Below are positions 29,577-39,297 of a stretch of 64,000 nt of DNA, one piece after another. Position 1 is the first letter of the stretch, and the number at the start of each line of letters is the position of its first letter. Source of the DNA: Torulaspora globosa (taxonomy: Eukaryota; Ascomycota; Saccharomycetes; Saccharomycetales; Saccharomycetaceae); assembly GCF_014133895.1 (NCBI RefSeq), contig NC_050729.1:124001-188000 (forward strand). The letters run 5' to 3'. The position numbers were made by a program, and so were the translations under genes. The notes under the pieces are model-generated. The model was not told the origin of the DNA and made no database searches. It saw nothing but the letters and a program-made list of their open reading frames with translations.

Positions 29577-29651
29577 GATGACGACTTTTTTTGTCGGAGG
29601 TTAAATAGGTTAAGTATGCTTCCATAAATGTTTAGTAGTAGTTACGGCTTT

Positions 29652-30308
29652 TCAGGACGATCTAAGCAGCTCATCTGTTATCTTATCGTCGGTCGCATCG
29701 TCGGTCGGGTCGAGAGACTTGACTCCAAGCCTCCTCAACACTTCGACGATCTTGGCTCTGTTGAACCCCAGGCTTTCAAAGTGCTCCACTACGCTGGGGT
29801 CGATACCATAGAGCTTCGCCTCATCTGTTTCTCTCTCAGACGGCTCCACGCCGTTCGCTGAGCCGTAAAGTTTGGTCCAAAGGGCAGCCGTCCTATTGAA
29901 CGACTCTTTGTCACGCAAGTAGTGCTGTGCCACCTCTGCATCCTGCGGATCGTTCGGTTCCGGCGATTGCAAAAGCGCTTGCAAGGAGATCAAGGCGGAT
30001 TTCAACGTTATCACAGGTGACCATGCATTCTTCAAGATATCTAGACAGATTGCTCCTGTCACAGACGACACATTGGGGTGGTAAACTTTGGTATCAAATT
30101 TCATCTTGGGAGGCTTGAAGGGATACTCCATGGGTACTTCTATGTCCACGAAGAAAATCCCTCCCTCGTAAGGAGTACCTGGTGGTCCAAGGAATGAACC
30201 TTTCAAATGATGGATATCTGATTCGCTAACGAACTCCAGATTGATTTTAGCCGCTGGATCGTCCTTCACCGCCTGCATTTCTTTCATGATTCTCTTAGCC
30301 CTCGACAT
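29652..30308 (-). CDS. UBC1: Ubiquitin-conjugating enzyme Ubc1
   Basis: Ubc1 is an E2 that makes Lys48 chains for the anaphase-promoting complex and ER-associated degradation. The 218-residue product has a UBC domain (residues 1–150) with the active-site Cys88 in [15 protein letters not shown] and the family HPN motif at [12 protein letters not shown]-terminal UBA domain follows, with [24 protein letters not shown]. That architecture is specific to Ubc1. The start at 30308 gives the conserved [14 protein letters not shown]. The gene is convergent with MAS1, 75 bp away. Confidence 0.97.
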   Translation of the reverse strand: MSRAKRIMKEMQAVKDDPAAKINLEFVSESDIHHLKGSFLGPPGTPYEGGIFFVDIEVPMEYPFKPPKMKFDTKVYHPNVSSVTGAICLDILKNAWSPVITLKSALISLQALLQSPEPNDPQDAEVAQHYLRDKESFNRTAALWTKLYGSANGVEPSERETDEAKLYGIDPSVVEHFESLGFNRAKIVEVLRRLGVKSLDPTDDATDDKITDELLRSS

Positions 30309-30544
30309 TTTTCCGTTCTCTTCAAACTTAGTCCTGCTATCAATTCTATAACCCTCCAAGGACTGATATCCTCTCCAACAGCGTTCAGTGGTATGTTTCC
30401 ACTGTTCTGACTACTTCAGATGAACTCGAGAGCTTAAGATGCCCGCCATCCTGGTACACTGCCCGGTGTTACAGAACGAAGCAGGGTAAGCGGCGAACTA
30501 AAGACTGTATATAAGTTGACTAACATTTAACCAGTATGGATGTG

Positions 30545-32629
30545 TTATGCGTCCGCTAGCTCGTCTTCCTTGCTGTTGCCGTTTTGTGCGAAGGGATCCG
30601 TCTCTTCTTCTTCCTCTTCTTGGTCCAGGTCTTTGAACACGCTTTCTTTCGGGATGCGCTTCATGATCTCTGGCCGGTCGAACAACGGCCCTATTTTGGT
30701 GATCCACCGCTGTCTCTTGTCCAATAAGGCCTTTAAACTGGAATTGGCAGCCTTCTGTTGGGCAACCTGAGAAGCCGACTCAGTATTGGCTACGGAAGAG
30801 GTGGTTGGATGATTTTTCTTTCGTTTCTTAGGGACTCTGATTCTCTTCACGTATGCTTGATCGATCTGTTTATCGAGATCGTCCAGAATGGAAGAGTACT
30901 CTTGCCATGCTAGCCGTCGTTCGACAAGTGGTATTAGTGCGTTTTTTCGCTTTTGATTTTTTACAGTCACTTGCTTCAGCGAGTTTTGCAGCTCTCTCAA
31001 CTCGGCGCTAATTTCATCATCCTCTCTGCCGGTCAGCCAATCCGGGTCGTCACCTGTTGGATTGCTTTCATCCTTGGGCATGTTGACGTAGATGCCCACG
31101 TACTTTAGCTCTCTTTTCAATCGTTCTTCGAAGGTGGGATAATCGAGGTTGATGCTGTTGATTGTCCATCGATGTGGCTCAGGCAGTGAGCTCGTCATTC
31201 CGCCAGTCAGCGGTTTGGCTGATTCATCAGTCTCGCTCATGGGGGTCTGCGCAGCCGCGGCAGCGGGCGTCTCTTCAAAATTGTTCAGAGAGTCACTCTG
31301 GGAAGTGAGAATACCATTCGGGAGGTTTTCTTCTTTTATCCGGACTTTGGAATCATTAGTGCTGAGCTTATTTTCATTCTCGTCTTTTAAGATTGCGGAG
31401 AGCAGTCTTGAAACAAGCGGACCACAGGAAATATCTTCTGTCTCTAAGGTGGAATCATTGATGTCGGCGGCACTTTTTCGAGGTAAGACTGAGGTGAGAT
31501 CGCTCACCGGTGGAGGTGAGGCAGTTGCCATATCCTGCGATGATTGGTCCTTCAACCAAATATTACTGTACAAAGGGCCTAATCGCGGTATGACGAAGGA
31601 GGTCACCTCCGGGTCGTACGACTTGTCCATTTCCAGGCTTGTAGGGATGATATACTTACGTTTGAGAAACTTGATGTCATCGTCGTTAAGCGGGCGGAAG
31701 AAATTCTCAACCGAGCTGAGGAAGGTACCATACTGAATTTGGTTAGTCGGTTTTGGATGAGAAAAATCCTTATCTGGTAGCTCGCCTGGTAAAAGGTCTT
31801 TAAGATCGTTCGTTGGGTAACTGGCAACATCATATTTTCTTTTTAAATTTTCTTCCCCTGTGCTTTCCAGTCCTGATTCATTAAAAAGGCCTAACGCCGC
31901 CGCCGCTGCTGGCAACGTTTGCGAGACTACGAATTCCGATTTCGGGTTCTTGACCATCGGTTCGCTCTGTCTCCTTTCGCCACGAATATCTGCCACGTTT
32001 TTCGCATCTAGCTTCACCTTCTTTGACGGACTCACCGAGATGTTGTCTGTGGGCTTCTCTAGTTTCACCTCATCGCCTTCTTCATCGTCGATCTCGATGT
32101 TAAGAGATCGCTTCCGCCTTTTAGGTATGACTGTGGTCTCGCTTCCTTCGTCAGAGCTCGTACCAGCTGCGGAAGCATGAGGCGTTGCCTCTTCTGGCTT
32201 CCCCGTTGCCGGTTCAGCGTCCACGGCGTCCTGTTTAAGCTCAAATTGTTGCACGTTTGCATCCGGCTTCCCAGCCCCTTCATCGCGACTTCGCTCAGCG
32301 CTGCGATCTTCTTGGGTTCGTTGCGCTTCTTGCACCTTCCTGGCATCTCGTATCCTTTCAATCGCTTGAATTGTTTCTCTATCGCTCTCGGCAATCTCCT
32401 TCAGAGACGCAAGCAACTTGTCGAGCTGACCTTTGAGCTCAATCAGAGCTGGTCTATCCGGTACAGATCTCACATACCTGCCATTGAGCATCCCGGTGTC
32501 TTTTTCGAACGTCAATGAGAGCGTGCTGAGCACCGATGACAGCAATTTCGAAGGTGGATCGACTGCGGTCTCCACATGCTGTGGTTGATCCCTCGGACCT
32601 TTGCCCCTTCTCGCTACCTTTGACGGCAT
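30545..32629 (-). CDS. NGG1: SAGA/ADA adaptor Ngg1 (Ada3)
   Basis: Ngg1 joins Ada2 and Gcn5 in the histone-acetyltransferase module of SAGA, SLIK and ADA. The 694-residue protein (S. cerevisiae 702) is basic and mostly disordered in its first 300 residues. The Ada3 C-terminal domain (about 480–690) is well kept, with LDYPTFEERLKRELKYVGI, DDEISAELRELQNSLKQVT, NKQ-like QKRKNALIPLVERRLAWQEY and ALLDKRQRWITKIGPLFD. The C-terminal tail is acidic. It is divergent from RSM24, as YDR176W and YDR175C are. Confidence 0.95.
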   Translation of the reverse strand: MPSKVARRGKGPRDQPQHVETAVDPPSKLLSSVLSTLSLTFEKDTGMLNGRYVRSVPDRPALIELKGQLDKLLASLKEIAESDRETIQAIERIRDARKVQEAQRTQEDRSAERSRDEGAGKPDANVQQFELKQDAVDAEPATGKPEEATPHASAAGTSSDEGSETTVIPKRRKRSLNIEIDDEEGDEVKLEKPTDNISVSPSKKVKLDAKNVADIRGERRQSEPMVKNPKSEFVVSQTLPAAAAALGLFNESGLESTGEENLKRKYDVASYPTNDLKDLLPGELPDKDFSHPKPTNQIQYGTFLSSVENFFRPLNDDDIKFLKRKYIIPTSLEMDKSYDPEVTSFVIPRLGPLYSNIWLKDQSSQDMATASPPPVSDLTSVLPRKSAADINDSTLETEDISCGPLVSRLLSAILKDENENKLSTNDSKVRIKEENLPNGILTSQSDSLNNFEETPAAAAAQTPMSETDESAKPLTGGMTSSLPEPHRWTINSINLDYPTFEERLKRELKYVGIYVNMPKDESNPTGDDPDWLTGREDDEISAELRELQNSLKQVTVKNQKRKNALIPLVERRLAWQEYSSILDDLDKQIDQAYVKRIRVPKKRKKNHPTTSSVANTESASQVAQQKAANSSLKALLDKRQRWITKIGPLFDRPEIMKRIPKESVFKDLDQEEEEEETDPFAQNGNSKEDELADA

Positions 32630-32753
32630 TCTATGAAATAGTAACAGCTCTTCTTCGCCCTCTCTAATGCTCTTCCTACATGAGACCCTTCATACTTGTT
32701 GATCTCCATTAGCTAGTCAACTTGGGTCTAGTTGCTTGATCATAAGATACGTC

Positions 32754-32765
32754 TGAAATTTTTCA
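32754..32765. promoter_or_regulatory. RRPE-type palindrome between NGG1 and RSM24
   Basis: TGAAATTTTTCA is a near-palindromic match to the ribosomal RNA processing element (RRPE). In yeasts this is bound by Stb3, whose gene is also in this window. It lies about 95 bp upstream of RSM24 and 125 bp upstream of NGG1. Confidence 0.5.
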
Positions 32766-32860
32766 CTACAGCGATAGTGTGTTAAATCAACAAAGGATAA
32801 GGTCATCTAGAGTGTTGGTTCTCTGCCATTGATCTGGTTACTGGATCTCAGTTCGTTGGT

Positions 32861-33790
32861 ATGATTAGGAAAGGTGCTTTGCGTTTGTTGAGCTCCTCTG
32901 CGAGATCCCTTGCGGGAGAGACGGTAGGGACATCGCACGCGAACCCTCAAGTAGCCAGAGCGGGATCAATTTCATCCAATCTATACCTAGAGCCATCTAA
33001 ATGGAAGGGACTGCCATCTGAGAAGATCTTCCATTTGTACCGGGAGAGAATTGTGAAACTGGGATCGGAATATAAACCGTGCGACGAGGAATTGCAAGCG
33101 TTGCTCAGTACTGCGAAAGAGACTGGAGTTCTGGAGCGTGATATCAAGAAGATATACTACAACGGTGAAAAAGGAGCATCAGATATCCTTGGAGGCGGCT
33201 TACAGGATAGTTATAGCCCTAGGCCCTTTATGTTCGACGATCTGCCCAGTCAAGCCCAAGATCTAGTCGCGCAGCATAGAGAACAGCGGTTCTATAACCG
33301 GCTGGCAGCTTATGAACTGCCTCTTTTGGCTCAGTATCGTCAGCCTTACAGGAGACCATCGCCCAAGACACACCCTGTGCAGTACCGTTTCACAACCTAC
33401 TTGGGCGAGGATCACCCTAACGCTAGCAAAGTTGTGCTAAGGGTCAAGACGGAGGAACTAGGGCTGAACAAGAGAGAATTGCATAAATTTCGTCTGCTTG
33501 CAAAGACGCGTTATGACCATTTGACCGATGTGTTTAAAATGTCCAGCAGCAAGTTCCCAGAGGCTGCCCAGAACGCTCGTTATTTGAACGATATCTTCAA
33601 GAGACTGTTGACAGAGGCCAAAGATCTCACCGACGACTTTAGCGATGTTCCTTTGGACACACGGCACACCCAGGCTAAGAATCTGCGTAAAAAGAAGCAC
33701 GATTACGCTTTCCCTGAAGAGTGGAAGCGCCCCGAAGATGCTCCAAAGCACAAGTTCAGAATCGTAGAAGAGATTGAAAAGAACTTGTAA
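32861..33790 (+). CDS. RSM24: Mitochondrial small-subunit ribosomal protein Rsm24 (mS35)
   Basis: Rsm24 is a structural protein of the mitochondrial small ribosomal subunit. The 309-residue product has an N-terminal Arg/Ser/Ala presequence ([17 protein letters not shown]). A well-conserved core follows with the segments [35 protein letters not shown] and [20 protein letters not shown]. The C-terminus is basic with [14 protein letters not shown] [16 protein letters not shown]. Start at the first ATG. The gene is convergent with HMO1 and matches YDR175C. Confidence 0.93.
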   Translation: MIRKGALRLLSSSARSLAGETVGTSHANPQVARAGSISSNLYLEPSKWKGLPSEKIFHLYRERIVKLGSEYKPCDEELQALLSTAKETGVLERDIKKIYYNGEKGASDILGGGLQDSYSPRPFMFDDLPSQAQDLVAQHREQRFYNRLAAYELPLLAQYRQPYRRPSPKTHPVQYRFTTYLGEDHPNASKVVLRVKTEELGLNKRELHKFRLLAKTRYDHLTDVFKMSSSKFPEAAQNARYLNDIFKRLLTEAKDLTDDFSDVPLDTRHTQAKNLRKKKHDYAFPEEWKRPEDAPKHKFRIVEEIEKNL

Positions 33791-33900
33791 CGCCTTTCGC
33801 ATATCTTTTGAAGATCTACTTGTACATATATAATAAAACAATTCAAGAACCACAACATAAGGGGAAACTTGATAGTACAACCAATGAGACGATAGACGCC

Positions 33901-34721
33901 CTAGTGGTGGCTAGAAGAGTCCTTCTTTTTGTCCTTCTTCTTCTTCTTCTTTTTCTTCTCAGAGGTCCCGGAGCCTGATTCTTCATGGGACCTCTTCTCT
34001 GCGCGAGGTTCGTAACTCTCTTCATGTTGGCGATCGAAAGGAACGGGAATTGGAGCGCTGCTGGGGGGAGCCTCTAACGCAGGAAGAGTACCATTCTTCT
34101 TGGCTTCCAGGTACTTTTGTTTCTCAGTCTGATAGTGAACCAGCTCGACGTTGTAGGCTTGCTTCCACTTCTCCTTCTCGTCCTCGCTGAGTTCCTTCCA
34201 CTTCTTAGAAATCTCCTGAGTGATTTCCGTCGATGAGAGCGGAGGCAAGCCCGCCCTCTGCCTAGCATCTCGAAGTTCCTGGCGCACAAACGCGGAATAC
34301 GCAAAGAAGACGGTCAACGGCTTCTTTGGAGCATTGGGATCACGCTCCACCTTCTTCTTGGCAGCTTGCTTGCCTGCCACGGGAGCGGAAATCACGCTTT
34401 CTTTGTCATCGTCAAGCGGATTAACCAGGTCTGAACTGATTCCGTGCAACTGGTTCGTTGCAGAAGTAAGCTTCTGCAGCGACTCGGTCAATGTAGTGAA
34501 AGCCTCAATCTTTTCCTCCTCATCACTGCCAACTGCATTATAGAAGTCAACGATCGACGATGCCGTCTGGTTGGCTGACCTCGACAACTCGAATAGCGAA
34601 GACACCAACTGTTAACAACCATTGTTAGTCATCCAAAGAACTAAATCAAACAACACGCCGCAGCAGCAACACATACTGAGTCCTTAGCTGACCTGAGCTT
34701 CAATGCAGGATCCGTTGTCAT
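33901..34721 (-). CDS. HMO1: HMG-box protein Hmo1, spliced gene
   Basis: Hmo1 coats rDNA and ribosomal protein gene promoters and works with Fhl1 and Rap1. The gene has two exons, 34677–34721 (15 codons) and 33901–34608, giving 250 residues (S. cerevisiae 246). Exon 1 encodes MTTDPALKLRSAKDS, which closely matches the S. cerevisiae N-terminus. Exon 2 continues LVSSLFELS without a gap. Box A is near residues 20–70, and the HMG box B covers about residues 106–185, starting PNAPKKPLTVFFAYS. The tail is a long Lys run with SSSHH at the end. RSM24 is convergent; ARG82 lies divergently, 1.15 kb away. Confidence 0.96.
34609..34676 (-). other. HMO1: Spliceosomal intron of HMO1
   Basis: On the minus strand the donor is a consensus GTATGT (34671–34676), the branch region is TGACTAAC with the box GACTAAC at 34624–34630 (one change from TACTAAC), and the acceptor is AACAG ending at 34609. 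The intron is 68 nt, in phase 0 after codon 15. Joining the exons restores the family N-terminus exactly. S. cerevisiae HMO1 is intronless. Confidence 0.93.
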
Positions 34722-35873
34722 CTTATCACGTGGAGCTTCTACTCGGAATGATCCTTGTGGTACCAATCCAGCCTACGATAGCCGATTACTCAGGCCTCCC
34801 ACTAGCTTCTTTTCAAGTTTAGAAGGAAAATTTGCTGCTGGGCAGAGTTCGTCAGCCTGCCCGGTGGGCTGGGTAGCCCGCCTGCAAGCGAAGCGGCGAA
34901 AATTAGTACTGGCAGCAGTGAGGGCAGGCAGACTGAAAGCATCAATTGGACTTTGAGCAGCAGTTATGGATCGTAGAGGGCCCTCTTAAGGCAGCAATTG
35001 CGTGAGGGGATCCGGGCTTTCTTGGGCTTGTCTCTCGGCTCCTATCTTGTGTGTATATGTGGCTAAATGGTAGATCAATGGTAGATCAATGGATATCGAC
35101 ATGTCCTGATGGTCTTGCAATAGCAGTCGTTTTCTTGCGGAAGTTGCGCCTTCGTTAAGGGTTCTACGGCGGGTTCCTGGCTTTCCATGTCCCTTCTTGC
35201 GAGTTCTAGAATAGGGCGGGCTGTTGCAAGTGCTTTGAACCATACCAACAGCGGCCAAACGCTTAATAGGTCTTTTGCGACGCCGTTAAAAGCCTGTGGT
35301 GTCAACTTGTGTTCTTGAAGCATCGATTCTCCTCTGTCGACGACAAGCTGGGCGGCTAACATGGAACGCCCAGTAACCTCGTTATGCAAGGTTGGCTGCG
35401 GTTAATGGGCGCTAGAAAGTGGTCGAGAGGCTTGTTCGTTGGCGGATATCGGATCGTAAGTAACCGATATTGAACTCATGGGCGGATTGGCTGGAACTCT
35501 GAGCTTATTATGGGAGGAATCAAAAACCAGACGGGCTGACGAGTTCTAACGTAGGTGCGAGAGGGTCCGACTACGACACTGTGGATTAGCAAGCTGGCGA
35601 AGGTATAGGACATAGCAGACGGTTGAGTGGTCGCCTGCGGGGCGCGTTTGAGGGCAATCGAAAGTCTTCAAGTGCTCTCAAGACGTAAGGTCGATTCTGG
35701 TTGCTCTAGTCAGCTAGCTCGATATCTATATGGGGTGATGGTACTCGTTTGGGCCCGTTGTGTTCGAGCTGATCGCCGCATCGCATTGCAGATCCATGAA
35801 AACAGTTGATCTCACATAAGGGTTCACATCCCTGTTCGAAACTTGGGATCCTACGGGCTGGAGAGGTGAGCTG
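34722..35873. other. Large HMO1–ARG82 divergent intergenic region
   Basis: This 1152-bp gap is the largest in the window. A TCACGTG E-box (34726–34732) touches the HMO1 start. A 95-codon minus-strand frame from ATG 35362 to a stop at 35075 encodes a hydrophobic, helix-like segment (LLSVWPLLVWFKAL) with an unremarkable codon mix. It is listed separately as a candidate. No tRNA, known snoRNA or repeat is recognised in the remainder. Confidence 0.4.
35075..35362 (-). CDS. Candidate small hypothetical ORF (95 aa)
   Basis: This frame runs from an ATG at 35362 to a stop at 35075 inside an unusually large gap. The translation has a helical first half, a hydrophobic stretch around LLSVWPLLVWFKALATARP (residues 37–55), and a polar cysteine-containing tail ending TCRYPLIYH. 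It resembles no family I recognise. No TATA element is obvious upstream. It overlaps another, less plausible minus-strand frame. It could be a lineage-specific gene or chance. Confidence 0.22.
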   Translation of the reverse strand: MLAAQLVVDRGESMLQEHKLTPQAFNGVAKDLLSVWPLLVWFKALATARPILELARRDMESQEPAVEPLTKAQLPQENDCYCKTIRTCRYPLIYH

Positions 35874-36878
35874 ATGCATCAAACTAAGGAGTTGAGGCAT
35901 AAGGCTGCTGGTCACGATGGTACGTTGACCGACAAGGATGAATTGCTGGTGTTTAAGCCTACTGTCCAGCAGGAGCTAGATTTCTATAAGGCGATCCAAA
36001 ACAAGATGTACAGTAGCGAGGAGTCCGTGGAAGGAGATGTGCCTTTGTACTCCTGGATGCCTACCTTCCTTGGCGTTTTAGATGAAGGATTTCGGGAAGT
36101 ACCCGAAGGAGCAAAGGTACTATCCACAGTTGTACCGTCAGATGATGGTTCCAGGGAAAACTCCACCGATATAGGTGACAAAAAATACATTGTCTTGGAG
36201 AACCTGCTGCATGGCTTCTCACAGCCTAACGTACTCGACGTCAAACTGGGGAAAGTTCTTTATGATGAAAACGCATCAGATGAGAAGAAAGATCGTTTGA
36301 ACCAAGTTAGCCGCACAACGACTTCAGGGTCTCTTGGATTCAGAATATGTGGCATGAAGTTGAAGAAAAACGCATCGCTGAATGGCATTGATGCAGCTTA
36401 TTATGAGACAGACGATGATGACTATGTCTTTCTGAACAAATTCTATGGTCGTAGCCGCACAAAAGAAAATATAGAAGAAGCATTTTGCGTGTTCTTTGCT
36501 AGTGATGCCCTTTCATCTGAAAGAATCAAGAAATTGAAACGTACCTTTCACCAGAGGCTGCAATTGCTTTATAATACTCTTTTGGAAGAGGAAGTGCGAA
36601 TGATATCATGCAGTTTGCTGCTAATCTACGAGGGCGACCCTGAGCGTTGGGATGCTTTGAAAGATCAAGACTCGTTGTTGCGTGATGACTTTATAGATTC
36701 CGGTGATGAAGGCGACGATGAAGTCGAAGAGACCGTGGGAGGAAGAGTCCTGAGTTCCCTTTCCCTGATCGACTTTGCTCACGCAAGACTGGCACCAGGT
36801 GAAGGCTATGATGAGGGCGTTGTTGACGCAGTTGAAAATCTAATGACATTATTTCACGACCTTTGTATTAAAAGCTAG
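35874..36878 (+). CDS. ARG82: Inositol polyphosphate multikinase Arg82 (Ipk2)
   Basis: Arg82 phosphorylates inositol trisphosphate to IP4 and IP5 and also stabilises the ArgR–Mcm1 complex in the nucleus. The 334-residue product shows the kinase signature PxxxDxKxG as PNVLDVKLG (about residues 118–126), the nearby SGSLGFRICGMKL, and the SLSLIDFAHA metal/nucleotide motif near residue 299. The N-terminal ELRHKAAGHDGTLTD matches S. cerevisiae. The acidic run before the last motif, EGDDEVEET, is shorter than the long Asp tract of S. cerevisiae. It is convergent with SUP35, 72 bp away. Confidence 0.95.
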   Translation: MHQTKELRHKAAGHDGTLTDKDELLVFKPTVQQELDFYKAIQNKMYSSEESVEGDVPLYSWMPTFLGVLDEGFREVPEGAKVLSTVVPSDDGSRENSTDIGDKKYIVLENLLHGFSQPNVLDVKLGKVLYDENASDEKKDRLNQVSRTTTSGSLGFRICGMKLKKNASLNGIDAAYYETDDDDYVFLNKFYGRSRTKENIEEAFCVFFASDALSSERIKKLKRTFHQRLQLLYNTLLEEEVRMISCSLLLIYEGDPERWDALKDQDSLLRDDFIDSGDEGDDEVEETVGGRVLSSLSLIDFAHARLAPGEGYDEGVVDAVENLMTLFHDLCIKS

Positions 36879-36950
36879 CGCGGGAGCACTGAAGTATATG
36901 GACTATGTACTTATGTGGGATTGAACGGGGATGTGCGCGAGGCGATTGCT

Positions 36951-38978
36951 TCAGTCCAAAATTTTGACAATCTTACCGATGGCGATGGTGGTACCTTGAT
37001 CTCTCAATGTGAATCTACCTAATTGAGGGTAGTCTTCGTAGGTCTCGACACATACGGGCTCTTCTGTCTCCACCACGGCGATAATTTTCATTCCCTTCTT
37101 CGCAAAAGCAGGAGGTTTCTTCGATTTACGGTTTGTACCTTTCTCTAGTTTATGAAGCAGTCTCGTAATTGTAACTTCCTCGATAGCTGTGTGGACATGC
37201 ATAACACATGAGAAACCGGCTGACATGATCGATTTTAGTTCCACAATCGCGATTTGGGCGACAAACCTAGTGACGTTCTTGATTGGATTCTTTGGAGATG
37301 TTAATACGAAACCCGCTGAAATGTCTTCTTCCTCGATACCCTTTATCCTCAATTTAACTTGTTCACCACAAATGGCCATATCCACCTCGTTCTCGGTTTC
37401 ATTATAGATGTTTTGAATTTCGACATTTATTTTGTTAGGCATTAATAGCGTTGAATGACCCTTCTTGATGTGACCAGATTCAATCTTACCCTCAACGACA
37501 GTACCCATGTCTCTCATTTTTGCGGCGATTGGCAGCATGAATGGCGCATTGACTCGACGGTCCAAATGGCTCATCTTATCTAGGTACTGCAGCAGTGATG
37601 GCCCTTCGTACCATGGACAAACCTTTGGATCAACTCTGTCCTTCAAACCAGCACCACTGTATCCGGAAACGGGCATAAATACAACATCCTCTTTGACGTT
37701 GTAACCAATTGCTTTCAAGAAATTGCTCAAGTTCTTGACACATTGGTCGTAACGTTCCTTTGACCAGTTGACAGTTGGGTCATCCATCTTGTTAATCACC
37801 ACAATCATCTTGTTAACACCCTGCGTCTTAGCCAGTAGAGCGTGTTCCCGTGTTTGGCCACCCTTCTCGAAACCAGTTTCGTACTCACCCTTTCTTGCTG
37901 AAATGACTAGGATACCAACGTCTGCTTGGGAAGCACCTCCGATCATTTCTGAGACGTACATCTTGTGCCCCGGAGCGTCCAGGATGGTGTAACGTCTGCT
38001 TTCCGTTTCAAAATATGCTCTCCCAACCTCGATCGTCTTACCGTCATTTCTCTCCTCTTTGTTAGTGTCCATGACCCAAGACAGGTACCAACCCTGTCTA
38101 CCGGCGTCTTTAGCCTCCCTTTCGTATTTCTCGACGGTTCTCTTATCGACAGAGCCGGTCAAATACAAGATATTACCACCCATTGTGGACTTCCCGGCAT
38201 CGACATGGCCCATAAAAATGATAGAAACGTGATCCTTACCGCCAAACATGTCCTTAACGACTTCCTCATCAACTTCATCTTCTTGCTCCTTGATCAGAGC
38301 ATCGGCACTGTTCACAGCGTTGGATTCTTCTTCGATCTTGAGTTTTTCAACCTCGGGCAAAGATTCCTCGTTCTTAGCTTCGTTCTTGGCTGCAGTTTCC
38401 GTCTCGCTCTTAGACTCAGCCTTTACATCCTCCTTTGGTGGCGCACTCTTTTCCTCCTTCTTCCCTGGTTCTGCCTTTTCTTTCTTCTCCTCTGGCTTGG
38501 CATCCACCTTCTTAGTGGCATTTGCGAGCTTGATACCCGAGCTCGAAACCAGCTTCAACGTTTTCTTAGGCTTGGCAGCAGGCTGCTGTTTTTGCTTCTG
38601 GAAATCTTCCAGAGTCATGCCCTGTTGCTGTTGTGGTTGAGCGTTGAATCCGCCCTGATTGTAGCCGCCGTAGCCCTGGTTATAGCCCTTGTAGTTGTCG
38701 CGCTGGTAGCCTTGTTGGTATCCACCATATTGTGCATCAGCTCCCTGATACTGTTGGAATTGCTGTTGCGGCTGATATGACTGATACTGTGAATATTGCT
38801 GCTGCTGCTGCTGCTGGTATGGCTGTCCGGCATTGTAACCCTGGTATCCTTGTTGACCATTATACCCCTGATATCCTTGGTATCCCTGCTGAGCAGCGTA
38901 GTTCTGGTAGTATTGTTGATAGTAATTGTTACCATCCTGCTGTTGCTGACCCTGGCCGGCGCCCTGATTTTCAGACAT
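36951..38978 (-). CDS. SUP35: Translation release factor eRF3 (Sup35)
   Basis: Sup35 is the GTPase partner of eRF1 in translation termination. The 675-residue product (S. cerevisiae 685) has three parts. Residues 1 to about 118 form a Gln/Tyr/Gly-rich domain with imperfect repeats of the type QQGYQGYN and runs of Gln, the region that forms the [PSI+] prion in S. cerevisiae. Residues about 120–245 form the highly charged M region. The EF1A-like C domain starts near 250, with GTP motifs [17 protein letters not shown] and NKMDDP. The start at 38978 is the conserved MSENQG. It is arranged in tandem with HSP42, as YDR172W follows YDR171W. Confidence 0.97.
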   Translation of the reverse strand: MSENQGAGQGQQQQDGNNYYQQYYQNYAAQQGYQGYQGYNGQQGYQGYNAGQPYQQQQQQQYSQYQSYQPQQQFQQYQGADAQYGGYQQGYQRDNYKGYNQGYGGYNQGGFNAQPQQQQGMTLEDFQKQKQQPAAKPKKTLKLVSSSGIKLANATKKVDAKPEEKKEKAEPGKKEEKSAPPKEDVKAESKSETETAAKNEAKNEESLPEVEKLKIEEESNAVNSADALIKEQEDEVDEEVVKDMFGGKDHVSIIFMGHVDAGKSTMGGNILYLTGSVDKRTVEKYEREAKDAGRQGWYLSWVMDTNKEERNDGKTIEVGRAYFETESRRYTILDAPGHKMYVSEMIGGASQADVGILVISARKGEYETGFEKGGQTREHALLAKTQGVNKMIVVINKMDDPTVNWSKERYDQCVKNLSNFLKAIGYNVKEDVVFMPVSGYSGAGLKDRVDPKVCPWYEGPSLLQYLDKMSHLDRRVNAPFMLPIAAKMRDMGTVVEGKIESGHIKKGHSTLLMPNKINVEIQNIYNETENEVDMAICGEQVKLRIKGIEEEDISAGFVLTSPKNPIKNVTRFVAQIAIVELKSIMSAGFSCVMHVHTAIEEVTITRLLHKLEKGTNRKSKKPPAFAKKGMKIIAVVETEEPVCVETYEDYPQLGRFTLRDQGTTIAIGKIVKILD

Positions 38979-39297
38979 TTGATATGATGTATTCCTCACC
39001 TTCTCAAAGCTTTATACCCGGCTAATATCGTCTTATAAAGGTTCCTAATAGTAATCCGCCAGTACTATCAAGTCGAGATGTCTATGATTATTCGTATTAT
39101 AGTCAAGTTCTGAAAATTTTTTTTTCCTGAAGATCGCGCGATACGAACTCAGTGAACTAGATTTCGAACTTCAAAACTATAGACTAAGATTACTCATCTA
39201 CTGCTTGATGTAGCCCACAGCGTATGAACCAGCTCCCGGTAGTTGTTCTTGCAGTGTAAGGTAGGATTATTCCACATATGGTGGTAAGCCAGTTGAT
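38979..39297. promoter_or_regulatory. SUP35 promoter region
   Basis: This 319-bp spacer lies between the HSP42 stop and the SUP35 start. It contains the run TGAAAATTTTTTTTT (about 39111–39125), which combines an RRPE-like core with nine T bases and is likely to exclude nucleosomes. A weak TATA-like TTTATAAG lies on the minus strand near 39032–39039. No RNA gene is seen. Confidence 0.45.

Noticed and set aside
35826..35860. GTTCGAAACTTGGG near ARG82 as a tRNA T arm
   Set aside because: It does not fit the GGTTCGANTCC box and there is no cloverleaf.
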